Positions 31,230 to 39,670 of a DNA stretch of 39,855 bases are shown piece by piece (within the stretch, counting starts at the first letter, position 1; every line of letters starts with the position of its first letter). A program made the translations under genes and the position numbers. Where the stretch lies: NCBI GenBank assembly GCA_030603695.1, contig JAUVXF010000025.1, positions 1 through 39,855 on the forward strand, written 5' to 3'. The notes below the pieces were generated by a model. It was given only the letters and a program-made list of their open reading frames with translations. It had not been told where the DNA came from and did no database searches. Origin of the DNA: Natronohydrobacter sp. GTDB taxonomy: Bacteria; Pseudomonadota; Alphaproteobacteria; Rhodobacterales; Rhodobacteraceae.

Positions 31230-33044
31230 ATGTTCCAGACCTATACTGCCAGCACCAGCCCGCAAGATGGCCCGCCCCGTTTGGCGGCGCTGCGCGACAG
31301 GTTGCAGGCGCTGGGGCTGGTGGGCTATCTGCAACCGCGCGCAGATGTGCATCAGGGCGAATATGTGGCCGCCTGTGATGAACGGCTGGCATGGCTGACA
31401 GGGTTTACAGGCTCTGCCGGGTTTTGCATTGTGCTGCCGGATCGGGCCGGGCTGTTCGTGGATGGGCGCTACCGCCTGCAAGCGCGGCTGCAATGCGCGC
31501 CCGATTTCACCCCTGTCAACTGGCCCGAAACCAAGCCTGCCGACTGGCTGCGCGATGCCTGCCCCAAAGGGGGTGATATCGGCTATGATCCGTGGTTGCA
31601 TACCCCAGATGAGATTGAGGCACTGGAAGCGGGCCTGAAAGGCAGCGCCATCACCCTGCGCGCGGTGGAAAACCAGATCGATCTGATCTGGACAGATCGC
31701 CCAAGCCCCCCCATGGCCCCGGCGCGCGCCTATCCCGAAGAATTGGCGGGCCTGTCCTCGCGCGCCAAGCGCGAGATGCTGGCAGAGGTGTTGCGCAAGG
31801 CAGGCCAGCGCGCCACTGTCCTGACCCAGCCTGAAAGCCTGTGCTGGCTGCTGAATATTCGCGGCGGTGATCTGGCGCGCGTGCCAGTGATGCAGGGCTT
31901 TGCCATTTTGCATGATGATGCGCGGGTGGATCTGTTCGCCGATCCGGCCAAAACCGCGGCGCTGGCATGGGACGGTGGCGTGCATCTGCACCCGCGCGCG
32001 GGGTTTGTGGCCGCGTTGCAGCGCTTGGCCGGGCCAGTGCGGCTGGACAAGGGCACAGTGCCTGCCCAGATTGTCAGCCTGCTGCGCACCAGCGGGATTT
32101 CCGTGGCCTTTGCGCAAGACCCGTGCATGATGCCCAAAGCCTGCAAAACGCAGGCAGAGCTTGCCGGCGCGCGCGCCGCCCATCTGCGCGACGGGGCGGC
32201 AATGGTGGAATTCCTGTGCTGGCTGGATGGCGAGGCGGCCAAGCTTTTGGCCAATCCCGCCCACCCCCTGACCGAGATTGACATCGCCCGCAAGGTGGAA
32301 GCCTGCCGCAGGGCCACAGGCGCGCTGGAAGATATCAGCTTTGACACGATCGCAGGCTCTGGCCCCAATGGCGCGATTGTGCATTACCGGGTCTCAGAGG
32401 GCACAAACCGCCAGCTTTGCCCCGGTGATCTGATGCTGGTGGATAGCGGCGGGCAATATCTGGACGGCACAACCGATATTACCCGCACCATCGCCATTGG
32501 CCCGGTGGCGGCGCGCGCGCAAGAGTGTTTTAGCCGCGTCTTGCAAGGCATGATCGCGCTGTCGCGGGCGCGGTTTCCGCGCGGTGTGGCGGGGGGGCAT
32601 CTGGATGCGCTGGCGCGCTATCCGCTCTGGCTGGACGGGCTGGATTATGATCATGGCACGGGCCACGGGGTGGGGGCCTTCCTGTCGGTGCATGAGGGGC
32701 CACAACGGCTGTCGCGGATCAGCACAGTGGCGCTTGTGCCGGGGATGATCCTGTCCAACGAGCCGGGATATTACGCCGAGGGCGCCTTCGGCATCCGGCT
32801 GGAAAATCTGGTGGCCGTGCGCGAGGGCGCGCGCCCCAAGGGCGGCGATGTGCGCGACTGGCTGGAATTTGAAACCCTGACCCTTGCGCCGATTGATCGC
32901 GCCTTGGTGCGTGCCGATCTGCTAAGCGGGGCAGAGCGTGACTGGCTGAATGCCTATCATGCGCGGGTGCTGGCAGAGGTGGGGCCGCTGGTCTCCGAGG
33001 GGGCGCGCGCGTGGTTGCAAAGGGCCTGTGCGCCAATCCTCTAG
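31230..33044 (+). CDS. pepP: Xaa-Pro aminopeptidase (aminopeptidase P, M24B)
   Basis: The cytosolic metallopeptidase removes N-terminal residues preceding proline. At 604 residues it is the long, three-domain form (related to eukaryotic XPNPEP1), with two creatinase-like N-terminal domains and a C-terminal pita-bread domain. Metal ligands are D405 and D416 in LVDSGGQYLDGTTDITRT (the 11-residue spacing of the human enzyme), H in HGTGHGVGAFLSVHEGP, E in LSNEPGYY and E in GIRLENLV. The ATG at 31230 has AAAGGGGA upstream and is preferred over an earlier in-frame ATG. It is followed after 87 bases by the DUF427 gene. Confidence 0.94.
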   Translation: MFQTYTASTSPQDGPPRLAALRDRLQALGLVGYLQPRADVHQGEYVAACDERLAWLTGFTGSAGFCIVLPDRAGLFVDGRYRLQARLQCAPDFTPVNWPETKPADWLRDACPKGGDIGYDPWLHTPDEIEALEAGLKGSAITLRAVENQIDLIWTDRPSPPMAPARAYPEELAGLSSRAKREMLAEVLRKAGQRATVLTQPESLCWLLNIRGGDLARVPVMQGFAILHDDARVDLFADPAKTAALAWDGGVHLHPRAGFVAALQRLAGPVRLDKGTVPAQIVSLLRTSGISVAFAQDPCMMPKACKTQAELAGARAAHLRDGAAMVEFLCWLDGEAAKLLANPAHPLTEIDIARKVEACRRATGALEDISFDTIAGSGPNGAIVHYRVSEGTNRQLCPGDLMLVDSGGQYLDGTTDITRTIAIGPVAARAQECFSRVLQGMIALSRARFPRGVAGGHLDALARYPLWLDGLDYDHGTGHGVGAFLSVHEGPQRLSRISTVALVPGMILSNEPGYYAEGAFGIRLENLVAVREGARPKGGDVRDWLEFETLTLAPIDRALVRADLLSGAERDWLNAYHARVLAEVGPLVSEGARAWLQRACAPIL

Positions 33045-33131
33045 CCCCTGCGCGGATTCGCGCGCTTTGCCTTTTGCCAAAAACCCTGCAATAGTCCGGC
33101 CAAATCACGACATAGAGAGGTTGATTTCTCA

Positions 33132-33470
33132 ATGAGCGCCATCAAAATTTACCCCGCCGCCGGGAAATGGGTTGTCCGCGCCAATGGTGCTGTGATCGGG
33201 GAAAGCACACGCGCGCTGGAACTGTTGCAGCGTGATTACCCTTTTGTCATCTATTTCCCGCGCGAAGATATCGCCAGCGCGGTGCTTGATCCGTCAGATC
33301 GCGCGCTGATTTGCGATGACAGGGGCCGGGGGATGCATTTTCATGTCTCCAGCCCCGAAGGGATGATCCTGAATGCCGGTTTCGCCCTGACAGAGCCAAG
33401 CCCGGAGGCAGCGGCGCTGAAGGATTATCTTGCCTTCGATGCCGGCAAGGTGACTGTCGAGCGCGTCTGA
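33132..33470 (+). CDS. DUF427 protein
   Basis: The protein has 112 residues. It contains the DUF427 pattern: KWVVRANGAVIGESTRALEL, then YPFVIYFPREDIASAVLDPS and the loop before GMHFHVSS. DUF427 is a small beta-rich fold whose biochemical function is not settled. It starts after AGAGAGG and ends four bases before the FAD-linked dehydrogenase gene, so they should be cotranscribed. Whether they work together is unknown. Confidence 0.82.
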   Translation: MSAIKIYPAAGKWVVRANGAVIGESTRALELLQRDYPFVIYFPREDIASAVLDPSDRALICDDRGRGMHFHVSSPEGMILNAGFALTEPSPEAAALKDYLAFDAGKVTVERV

Positions 33471-33474
33471 GGCC

Positions 33475-34830
33475 ATGGATTTTGCGCCCTTGCGCGCGCT
33501 TTTGGGCGCGCGCCTGTCCACCGGGCCATCTGATCTTGCGCTGCATGGGCAATCCGAGGCGCATTTTCCGCCCATGCCGCCCGATGCTGTCGCCTATCCC
33601 GAAACCACGGCAGAGGTGTCTGACATCCTGCGCATTTGCGCGGCACAGGCCATTCCTGTCATCGGCTGGGGCACAGGCACATCGCTGGAAGGGCATGCGC
33701 TGGCGCCCAAGGGCGGGCTATGCGTGGATTTCTCGCGCATGAACCGGGTATTGCATGTCGCGCCCGAAGATATGCTGGCCATTGTCCAGCCCGGTGTGAC
33801 CCGCATGGCGCTGAATGCGGAATTGCGCACGACGGGCCTCTTCTTTCCGGTCGATCCCGGTGCCAATGCCTCGCTGGGCGGGATGGCGGCCACGCGCGCC
33901 TCTGGCACAACGGCCGTGCGCTATGGCACGATGCGCGCCAATGTGCTGGCGCTGGAAGTGGTCTTGGCCGATGGGCGCATCATCCGCACTGGCACGCGCG
34001 CGCCCAAATCCTCTACCGGCTATGATCTGACAGCGCTTTTTACTGGCTCTGAAGGCACATTGGGGCTGATCACCGAACTCACCCTGCGCCTGCATGGCCA
34101 GCCCGAAGCCGCAAGCGCCGCCATCTGCGCCTTCCCCGATATGCGCGCAGCCGTGGAGGCCGTGATCACAACCATCCAAAGCGGCATCCCCATGGCGCGG
34201 ATCGAATTTGTGGATGGCGCAACTGTGCGGTCATTCAACGCCCATGCGGGGCTGGCACTGGCCGAATGCCCGCATCTGATGGTTGAATTTCACGGCAGCG
34301 CCGCAAGCGTGCGCGACGAGGCCCGGCGCTTTGGCGAGATCGTGGCAGAGTGCGGCGGCGGGGCCTTTGATTGGGCCGAAACGCCAGAGGCCCGCACCAA
34401 GCTGTGGGCCTTGCGCCATAATGGCTATTACGCCGCGCGGGCGCTTGTGCCCCATGCCGCGCCCCTGACCACCGATATCTGTGTTCCCATCTCGCGCCTG
34501 GCAGAGGCCGTGGAAGAAACCGCCGCCGATATTGCGGCCTCCGGCATTCCCGGCCCTATTCTGGGCCATGTGGGGGATGGCAATTTCCATGCGCTGCTTC
34601 TGCCCCACAAAGACAGCCCCGCCCAGATCGCCACGGCGCAGGCGCTGGCCGCGCGCATGGCAGACCGCGCTTTGCGCCTGGGCGGCACTGTCAGCGGCGA
34701 ACATGGGATCGGCCTTGGCAAGCGCAAATACATGCAGGCCGAACATGGCGCGGCTTGGGATGTGATGGGCGCGCTCAAGGCCGCGCTTGATCCTGCGGGC
34801 ATTCTCAACCCCGGCAAGCTGCTGCGCTAG
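33475..34830 (+). CDS. FAD-binding dehydrogenase of the D-lactate/glycolate (GlcD/LDHD) type
   Basis: The flavoprotein has 451 residues. An N-terminal PCMH-type FAD-binding domain shows GWGTGTSLEGHALAPKGGL and FFPVDPGANASLGGMAATRA, then TGYDLTALFTGSEGTLGLIT. The C-terminal FAD-oxidase domain has the substrate and metal histidines in GHVGDGNFHALLLPHKD and GEHGIGLGKRKYM, ending PAGILNPGKLLR. Length and layout match cytochrome-linked D-lactate dehydrogenases (LDHD/Dld family); glycolate and D-2-hydroxyglutarate enzymes are related. No glcE/glcF neighbours are present, so a single-subunit D-2-hydroxyacid enzyme is more likely. The preceding gene (DUF427) is only four bases away. Confidence 0.9.
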   Translation: MDFAPLRALLGARLSTGPSDLALHGQSEAHFPPMPPDAVAYPETTAEVSDILRICAAQAIPVIGWGTGTSLEGHALAPKGGLCVDFSRMNRVLHVAPEDMLAIVQPGVTRMALNAELRTTGLFFPVDPGANASLGGMAATRASGTTAVRYGTMRANVLALEVVLADGRIIRTGTRAPKSSTGYDLTALFTGSEGTLGLITELTLRLHGQPEAASAAICAFPDMRAAVEAVITTIQSGIPMARIEFVDGATVRSFNAHAGLALAECPHLMVEFHGSAASVRDEARRFGEIVAECGGGAFDWAETPEARTKLWALRHNGYYAARALVPHAAPLTTDICVPISRLAEAVEETAADIAASGIPGPILGHVGDGNFHALLLPHKDSPAQIATAQALAARMADRALRLGGTVSGEHGIGLGKRKYMQAEHGAAWDVMGALKAALDPAGILNPGKLLR

Positions 34831-35071
34831 AGTATTCGCCTTGATCAAGTTGCTTTCGGTGTCCATTTGCGGTCTTGCCGGATAAGCGCGTTGGCCAGTC
34901 CGCCCATCTTTCGCAGTCATGCGACCCACTCTATCCTCTGTGGCCGCAAGTCCTTTTGTACAAAACCCTGCTCCAGCTTTTGCGCGAGATGCCCTAACCC
35001 CCGCTTTGGCTTTCATCTTGGCCCAAATATCCTGCGGGGGTGAATTGGCGCATTGTCTTTGTGTTGTGTCG

Positions 35072-35113
35072 CAATTTCGAACCGAAAAAGTCTATCAACT
35101 TTTTCTGAAATTG
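35072..35113. other. AT-rich imperfect hairpin, function unknown
   Basis: CAATTTC (35072-35078) pairs with GAAATTG (35107-35113), and inside it GAAAAAGT (35084-35091) pairs with ACTTTTTC (35098-35105), leaving a 5/1 internal loop and a six-base loop CTATCA. The region is AT-rich within GC-rich DNA. It could be a terminator for either converging gene, or part of a small RNA. Confidence 0.5.
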
Positions 35114-35126
35114 CTCCTGCGCCAAG

Positions 35127-35147
35127 AGGGGGCCGCACAGGCCCCCT
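35127..35147 (-). terminator. GC hairpin, candidate terminator of aroB
   Basis: AGGGGGCC (35127-35134) pairs with GGCCCCCT (35140-35147) over a five-base loop, 27 bases beyond the aroB stop. No T run follows, so it is only a candidate. It could also serve the converging dehydrogenase gene. Confidence 0.45.
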
Positions 35148-35173
35148 AGCCCCCCCTGCCACAGGGCGCAGCG

Positions 35174-36295
35174 TCAGGGCCTGTGTGCCAGTTTCTCGGC
35201 CAGAAGCGCCAAAAGCAGATCCCCCGGCACATCATCGCACACAAAGGCCGCGCCGATGTCGCGGGCGAGGATGAAGCGCAAGCGCCCGTCCTGCACTTTT
35301 TTATCCTGCGCCATCAGGCCCACCAGCGCCTCGGCGCTGGGCAGATCGCCTGCAATATCGGCCAGATCGGTGGCCATGCCCATGGCGCGCAGATGCGCGC
35401 GCACGCGGCTGGGGGTTTCCTGTGCGCAAAGCCCCATGCGGGCCGACAGTTCAAAGGCCAAGGCGCAGCCAATCGCCACCCCTTCGCCATGCAACAGCCT
35501 GTCGCCATAGCCCGTGGCCGCTTCCAGCGCGTGGCAGAAGGTATGGCCCAGATTGAGAAGCGCGCGCTCGCCCTGTTCGGTTTCATCGCGTGCCACGATG
35601 CCCGCCTTCATCTCGACAGAGCGGCGCACGGCATATTGGCGCAAATCCTTTGCGCCCCCCGCCATGGCCGGGCCATGCGCTTCCAGCCACTGAAAAAACG
35701 CAGCATCCCCCAGCAGCCCGTATTTCACCACCTCGCCATAGCCTGCCAGAAAATCGCGCGGGGGCAGGCTGTCGAGCAAATCTATATCGGCCAGCACAAG
35801 GCTGGGTTGGTGGAACGCGCCCACCAGATTTTTGCCATGGCGGGTGTTGATCCCGGTCTTGCCGCCGACAGAGCTGTCGACCTGCGCCAGAAGCGTGCTT
35901 GGCACCTGCACAAATCGCACCCCCCGGCGCAGCACCGAGGCCGCAAACCCGCCCAGATCGCCGATCACGCCGCCGCCCAAGGCCAGCACCATGTCGCGCC
36001 GTTCCACCCGCGCATCCAGCAGCCATTCCACGGCCTCGCGCAAGCCCTCCCAGCCCTTGGTGCCCTCGCCGGGGGCGAGGGCATGGGCGGTGCTGGCAAT
36101 GCCCTTCGCGCCCAAGCCTGCTTCCAGCGCGGCCAGATGCAGGGCGGCCACGCGGCTTTCGCTGAGCACGGCCACGCGCGGGCGGGCCAGAAGCGGCGCA
36201 ATCAGCGCGCCTGCCTGTGCCAGCAGCCCCTGGCCGATCACCACATCATAGGCGCGCGCGCCAAGGGCCACATGCACGCGGTCAATCTGGGTCAT
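35174..36295 (-). CDS. aroB: 3-dehydroquinate synthase
   Basis: AroB makes 3-dehydroquinate from DAHP, the second shikimate step, using NAD and a metal ion. The 373-residue protein has the NAD motif LALGGGVIGDLGGFAAS, VQVPSTLLAQVDSSVGGKT, GEVVKYGLL (metal Glu), NLGHTFCHALEAATGY and LLHGEGVAIG (metal His residues). The frame is open upstream, but the ATG at 36295, overlapping the aroK stop by four bases (ATGA), gives the expected protein MTQIDRVHVALGARAYDVVI. The aroK-aroB pair is common in proteobacteria. Confidence 0.96.
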   Translation of the reverse strand: MTQIDRVHVALGARAYDVVIGQGLLAQAGALIAPLLARPRVAVLSESRVAALHLAALEAGLGAKGIASTAHALAPGEGTKGWEGLREAVEWLLDARVERRDMVLALGGGVIGDLGGFAASVLRRGVRFVQVPSTLLAQVDSSVGGKTGINTRHGKNLVGAFHQPSLVLADIDLLDSLPPRDFLAGYGEVVKYGLLGDAAFFQWLEAHGPAMAGGAKDLRQYAVRRSVEMKAGIVARDETEQGERALLNLGHTFCHALEAATGYGDRLLHGEGVAIGCALAFELSARMGLCAQETPSRVRAHLRAMGMATDLADIAGDLPSAEALVGLMAQDKKVQDGRLRFILARDIGAAFVCDDVPGDLLLALLAEKLAHRP

Positions 36296-36837
36296 TTTCT
36301 GGCTCCTTGCAGGATATCGGGGCGCTCTGCCAACGCGTTCAGCACGGCCCCTGCCATATCGCTGATGGCGTAGGATGGCCGCGCTTCCACCACAAGATCG
36401 GCTTTGGCGTAATCGGGTTCGCGCCGCGCCAGAAGATCGGCCAGGGTGGCGCGCGGGTTTTCGGTTTGCAGCAAGGGTCGGGTGGTTTTCTGGCGCACGC
36501 GCGCCCACAGCAGATCAAGATCGGCCTTCAGCCATACCGCGCAGCCCAAATCCGAGATCAGCGCGCGGGTATCGGCGTTCAGATAGGCCCCGCCCCCGAC
36601 CGACAGGATGGCCGGTTTGCCGCGCAACAGCCGCCCGATCACTTCGGCCTCGCGGGCGCGAAAGAACGCCTCGCCATCGCGGGCGAAGATTTCGGCAATG
36701 CTCATCGCGGCGGCGGCGACGATTTCTTCATCCGAATCAAGGAAGGGGGCCGCAAGCATGCGCGCCAATTCCTTGCCCACGGCCGTCTTGCCCGCGCCCA
36801 TCATGCCCACAAGAACAACTGTCTTGAGCAATTTCAT
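36292..36837 (-). CDS. aroK: Shikimate kinase
   Basis: This enzyme phosphorylates shikimate at the 3-OH with ATP. The 181-residue protein begins MKLLKTVVLVGMMGAGKTAV; the P-loop is G11-T18. DSDEEIVAAAAM supplies the shikimate-binding Asp, EAFFRARE the Arg, and SVGGGAYLN the GGG motif. An RPLLQTENP lid segment is present. It is first in the aroK-aroB unit and divergent from the small membrane gene at 36983, with a 145-base promoter region between. Confidence 0.95.
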   Translation of the reverse strand: MKLLKTVVLVGMMGAGKTAVGKELARMLAAPFLDSDEEIVAAAAMSIAEIFARDGEAFFRAREAEVIGRLLRGKPAILSVGGGAYLNADTRALISDLGCAVWLKADLDLLWARVRQKTTRPLLQTENPRATLADLLARREPDYAKADLVVEARPSYAISDMAGAVLNALAERPDILQGARK

Positions 36838-36982
36838 CTTTGCGCGTGCTCCTGTCCCGTCTTGTCTATCAAGTTTTCGTGGCCTGTCTGTCTAATGTCG
36901 TGATAATGCGGCATTGTCGAACGGAAAACCCCCAAAGCTGATTTGCGTTCAAGAGGGGCTGGGTTCAGAAAGGCAGGCAGCG

Positions 36983-37117
36983 ATGCGTTATATCTTCCGA
37001 CTTGTTCTTGTTTTGGTGTTTTTGGCTGCGATTGCTGTCGTGGCATATGCCTATATTGGCGATCTGACAGCGCAGCGCAGCCCGGTGGAAGCCCCTGTGG
37101 TGCTGGAGGTGAATTGA
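36983..37117 (+). CDS. 44-residue single-pass membrane protein
   Basis: MRYIFRLVLVLVFLAAIAVV starts one transmembrane helix (about residues 5-26), followed by a short polar tail ending VVLEVN. No family was recognised with certainty. The frame is open 23 codons further upstream, but the ATG at 36983 places the helix at the N-terminus. Its stop overlaps the TTG start of the next gene by four bases (TTGA), which implies coupling. Such a short gene before a larger exported protein and xerD may be a conserved Rhodobacterales unit (inference). Confidence 0.7.
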   Translation: MRYIFRLVLVLVFLAAIAVVAYAYIGDLTAQRSPVEAPVVLEVN

Positions 37118-38700
37118 CCGCGCAGCAGGGTTTTTTGCGCCCCTTTGGGCTGTTGGCCTGTCTGGCCTTTGCCCCTATGGGTGGAGGCGCAGTTGCACAG
37201 GGCAGCGATGGTGCGCCGTTGAGTGCGATTGACTGGCTGCAACAGGCGCTGGAGGCCCCTGTGCCGCAAAGCCCTGTGCCTGATGGCTTTGGGCAGGGGG
37301 ATGGTGCCGGAGTGGTGCTGCCGGGCGCGTATTTTGAAAGCATCCAGAGCGCGCCTCTGGAGGGGCTGGGGCCAGAGGCCGCGGGCCTGTTTCGCGCCGA
37401 ACGTGTAGGCCTGCCGCGCGATTTATGGGCGGGCAGCACGCGTTCAGAGGTGATTGCCGCTGTATCTGCCATGCCGGAAGATGGCCTGCCAAGTGCCACG
37501 CGCCTTGGCTTGCGCCTGCTTCTGGCCGAATTTTTACCCCCCCGCGATGACATGCCCGAAAGCCGTGATGCGCTGCTCTTGGCGCGGCTGGACAAGCTGG
37601 TGTCGCTTGGCGCTTTGGAACAGGCGGGCCAGTTGATAGAAGGGCTTGCCGATAAAACCGCAGGCATGACGGCGCGCGCCTTTGATATTGCGCTGTTGCT
37701 GGGCGAGGAAGATCGCGCCTGTGCGCAGATGCTGGGCCAGATTGCCGCCAGCCATGGCCATGCCGCGCAGATTTTCTGCATGGCGCGCACGGGTGATTGG
37801 CAGGCGGCCTATGCCGGGCTTCGGGTGGCGCAAAGCCTTGGTCTGCTAACCCCGGCAGAGGGCGGGATGCTGGCGCGCTTTCTGGAGGAAGAGGAAAGCG
37901 ATTTCGCCCCGCCGCCACCGCAAGACATGACGCCGCTTGCCTGGCGGATCATGGAGGCGTTGGGCGATCCTGTCACAACGGCCGGGCTGCCCATTGCCTA
38001 TGCCCATGCCGATTTGCGCGGCACATCGGGCTGGCGCGCGCAGCTGGAGGCCGCAGAGCGGCTGACGCGCGCGGGCGTTTTGCAGCCAAACCGCCTGTAT
38101 GGGTTATATACCGCCCGCCGCGCTGCGGCCTCTGGCGGGTTGTGGGAGCGCGTGCGCGTGGTGCAGATGTTGGAGCGCGCGATTGACACCGGCGATGCCG
38201 CTGCCGCAAGTGCCGCGCTGGTGCAGGCATGGCCGCTCTTTGCGGCGGTGGAACTGGAAGTGCCCTTGGCCGAGATTGCAGCGCCATTGCTGCTGGATAT
38301 GCCGCTGACAGAAGCGGCGCGCGATGTGTTCTGGAAGGTCTTGATCCTTGCGCAAGACAGCCCGGAGCGCGCGGCCGCGCTGGCCCCAGACAACGCGGTT
38401 GGGCGGCTGGTCATGGCGCTGGCCAAGGGGGAGCCCCTGCCGCAGATATCCGCGCCGCCCATGGCCGCCGCAATTGTGGCGGGCTATGGCACGCCAGTTT
38501 TGCCCGGCTTGGTGCAAGAGCAGATCGCGCAGGGGGCGCAGGGGGCAGTCTTGCTGGAGGTGCTGGGGCTGTTGTCTCAGGCAGGGGTGGGCGATGTGCA
38601 GGCCGCAACAGAGGCATTGCACCGCCTGCGCGCCTTGGGACTGGAGATGCTGGCGCGGCAGGTTGCGATAGAACTGCTGCTGTTGGAGCGGCGGGGATGA
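37114..38700 (+). CDS. Exported alanine-rich protein of unknown function
   Basis: The 528-residue protein probably starts with TTG 37114, coupled to the small membrane gene by overlap, with GGAGG four bases upstream. An ATG inside the signal peptide (37176) would remove most of it. The signal peptide is TAQQGFLRPFGLLACLAFAP with cleavage near AVAQ-GS (residue 28). The mature part is rich in Ala, Leu and Gly, mostly helical in appearance, with repeated amphipathic segments such as GLRVAQSLGLLTPAEGGMLA that resemble TPR-like helical hairpins, though no clear TPR consensus was found. No catalytic motif was seen. It overlaps the recombinase gene by four bases. The product is probably periplasmic. 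Confidence 0.8.
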   Translation: MTAQQGFLRPFGLLACLAFAPMGGGAVAQGSDGAPLSAIDWLQQALEAPVPQSPVPDGFGQGDGAGVVLPGAYFESIQSAPLEGLGPEAAGLFRAERVGLPRDLWAGSTRSEVIAAVSAMPEDGLPSATRLGLRLLLAEFLPPRDDMPESRDALLLARLDKLVSLGALEQAGQLIEGLADKTAGMTARAFDIALLLGEEDRACAQMLGQIAASHGHAAQIFCMARTGDWQAAYAGLRVAQSLGLLTPAEGGMLARFLEEEESDFAPPPPQDMTPLAWRIMEALGDPVTTAGLPIAYAHADLRGTSGWRAQLEAAERLTRAGVLQPNRLYGLYTARRAAASGGLWERVRVVQMLERAIDTGDAAAASAALVQAWPLFAAVELEVPLAEIAAPLLLDMPLTEAARDVFWKVLILAQDSPERAAALAPDNAVGRLVMALAKGEPLPQISAPPMAAAIVAGYGTPVLPGLVQEQIAQGAQGAVLLEVLGLLSQAGVGDVQAATEALHRLRALGLEMLARQVAIELLLLERRG

Positions 38701-39635
38701 CGGCGCCTGTGGCCTCTGTAACCTGGATTTCCGCGTTTCTGGAAGCGCAGGCCGCAGAGCAGGGGGCCGCGCGCAATACGCAACTGGCCTATGGGCGCGA
38801 TTTGCAGGATTTCGCGCAATGGTGCGCGGGGCAGGGTCTGGACTTTGCCAGTTTGGGCCGCGCAGAGATAGAGCGCTATCTTATCGGCTGCGAGGCGCAG
38901 GGGCTGGCCAAAGCGACCCGCGCACGCAGGCTGGCCTCGCTGCGCCAGTTGTTCCGCTTTGCCTATGCCGAGGGCTGGCGCAAGGATGATCCCGCCAGCC
39001 GCATTTCCGGCCCCGGCCGCGCGCGCAAACTGCCTGTCACCCTAAGCCATGAGGATGTGGATGCCTTGTTGCGCGCCGCCCCGGAAACAGGGCGCAGCGC
39101 GGCTGACAGGCTGCGCAATGCCTGCCTGTTGGAACTGCTCTATGCCACAGGGTTGCGGGCGAGCGAGTTGGTCAGCCTGCCCGTTGCGGCGGTGCGGGGC
39201 AATCCCGACATGATACTGGTGCGCGGCAAGGGCAATAAAGAGCGGATGGTTCCGCTCTCTGCGCCCGCGCGCGCGGCGCTGGCGCGCTGGTTGGTGCAGT
39301 GGGACAGCCAAGCCGCGCAGTTGCGCGCCGCGCGCAAGCCGGAGCCGCGCTTTCTGTTCCCCTCATCCGGGCGCGAGGGCCATCTCAGCCGGGTGGGGTT
39401 TTATCTGATCCTGAAAGAGATTGCGTTGAAAGCCGGTCTTGATCCGGCGCGCATCAGCCCGCATGTGTTGCGCCATGCCTTTGCCACGCATCTGCTGGCA
39501 GGCGGGGCCGATCTGCGCGCGATCCAGACACTTTTGGGCCATGCCGATATTTCCACCACTGAAATTTATACCCATGTCCTGCAAGAGCGCCTGCGCGCTT
39601 TGGTGCTGGCGCATCATCCTTTGGCGAAGGGCTGA
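38697..39635 (+). CDS. xerD: Tyrosine recombinase XerD (chromosome dimer resolution)
   Basis: XerD acts with XerC and FtsK at the dif site to resolve chromosome dimers. The 312-residue protein has the N-terminal SAM-like DNA-binding domain (residues 8-100) and the C-terminal catalytic domain with all six active-site residues: R154 (ATGLRASEL), K178 (RGKGNKERMV), H256 and R259 (SPHVLRHAF), H282 (LLGHADIS) and Y291 (TEIYTHV). It is too standard and too well placed among housekeeping genes to suggest a phage integrase. XerC versus XerD cannot be fully separated by eye; the start (ATGA overlap) and the TGLRASELVSL form favour XerD. Repeat copy 6 starts 36 bases after its stop. Confidence 0.9.
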   Translation: MTAPVASVTWISAFLEAQAAEQGAARNTQLAYGRDLQDFAQWCAGQGLDFASLGRAEIERYLIGCEAQGLAKATRARRLASLRQLFRFAYAEGWRKDDPASRISGPGRARKLPVTLSHEDVDALLRAAPETGRSAADRLRNACLLELLYATGLRASELVSLPVAAVRGNPDMILVRGKGNKERMVPLSAPARAALARWLVQWDSQAAQLRAARKPEPRFLFPSSGREGHLSRVGFYLILKEIALKAGLDPARISPHVLRHAFATHLLAGGADLRAIQTLLGHADISTTEIYTHVLQERLRALVLAHHPLAKG

Positions 39636-39670
39636 GGCGGGGTATTTGAGCGATCAGGGGACATAGCCCC

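Larger units (their letters stand above)
34831..35173. other. Intergenic region between two converging genes
   Basis: No gene was recognised in these 343 bases. The second half contains two hairpins (35072-35113 and 35127-35147), listed separately. The first half (34831-35070) shows no feature that can be supported. Confidence 0.6.

Noticed and set aside
38697-39635. XerD-like gene as a phage or island integrase
   Set aside because: It has the standard Xer length and all six catalytic residues, it is coupled to chromosomal genes, and no tRNA, att repeats or cargo are near.
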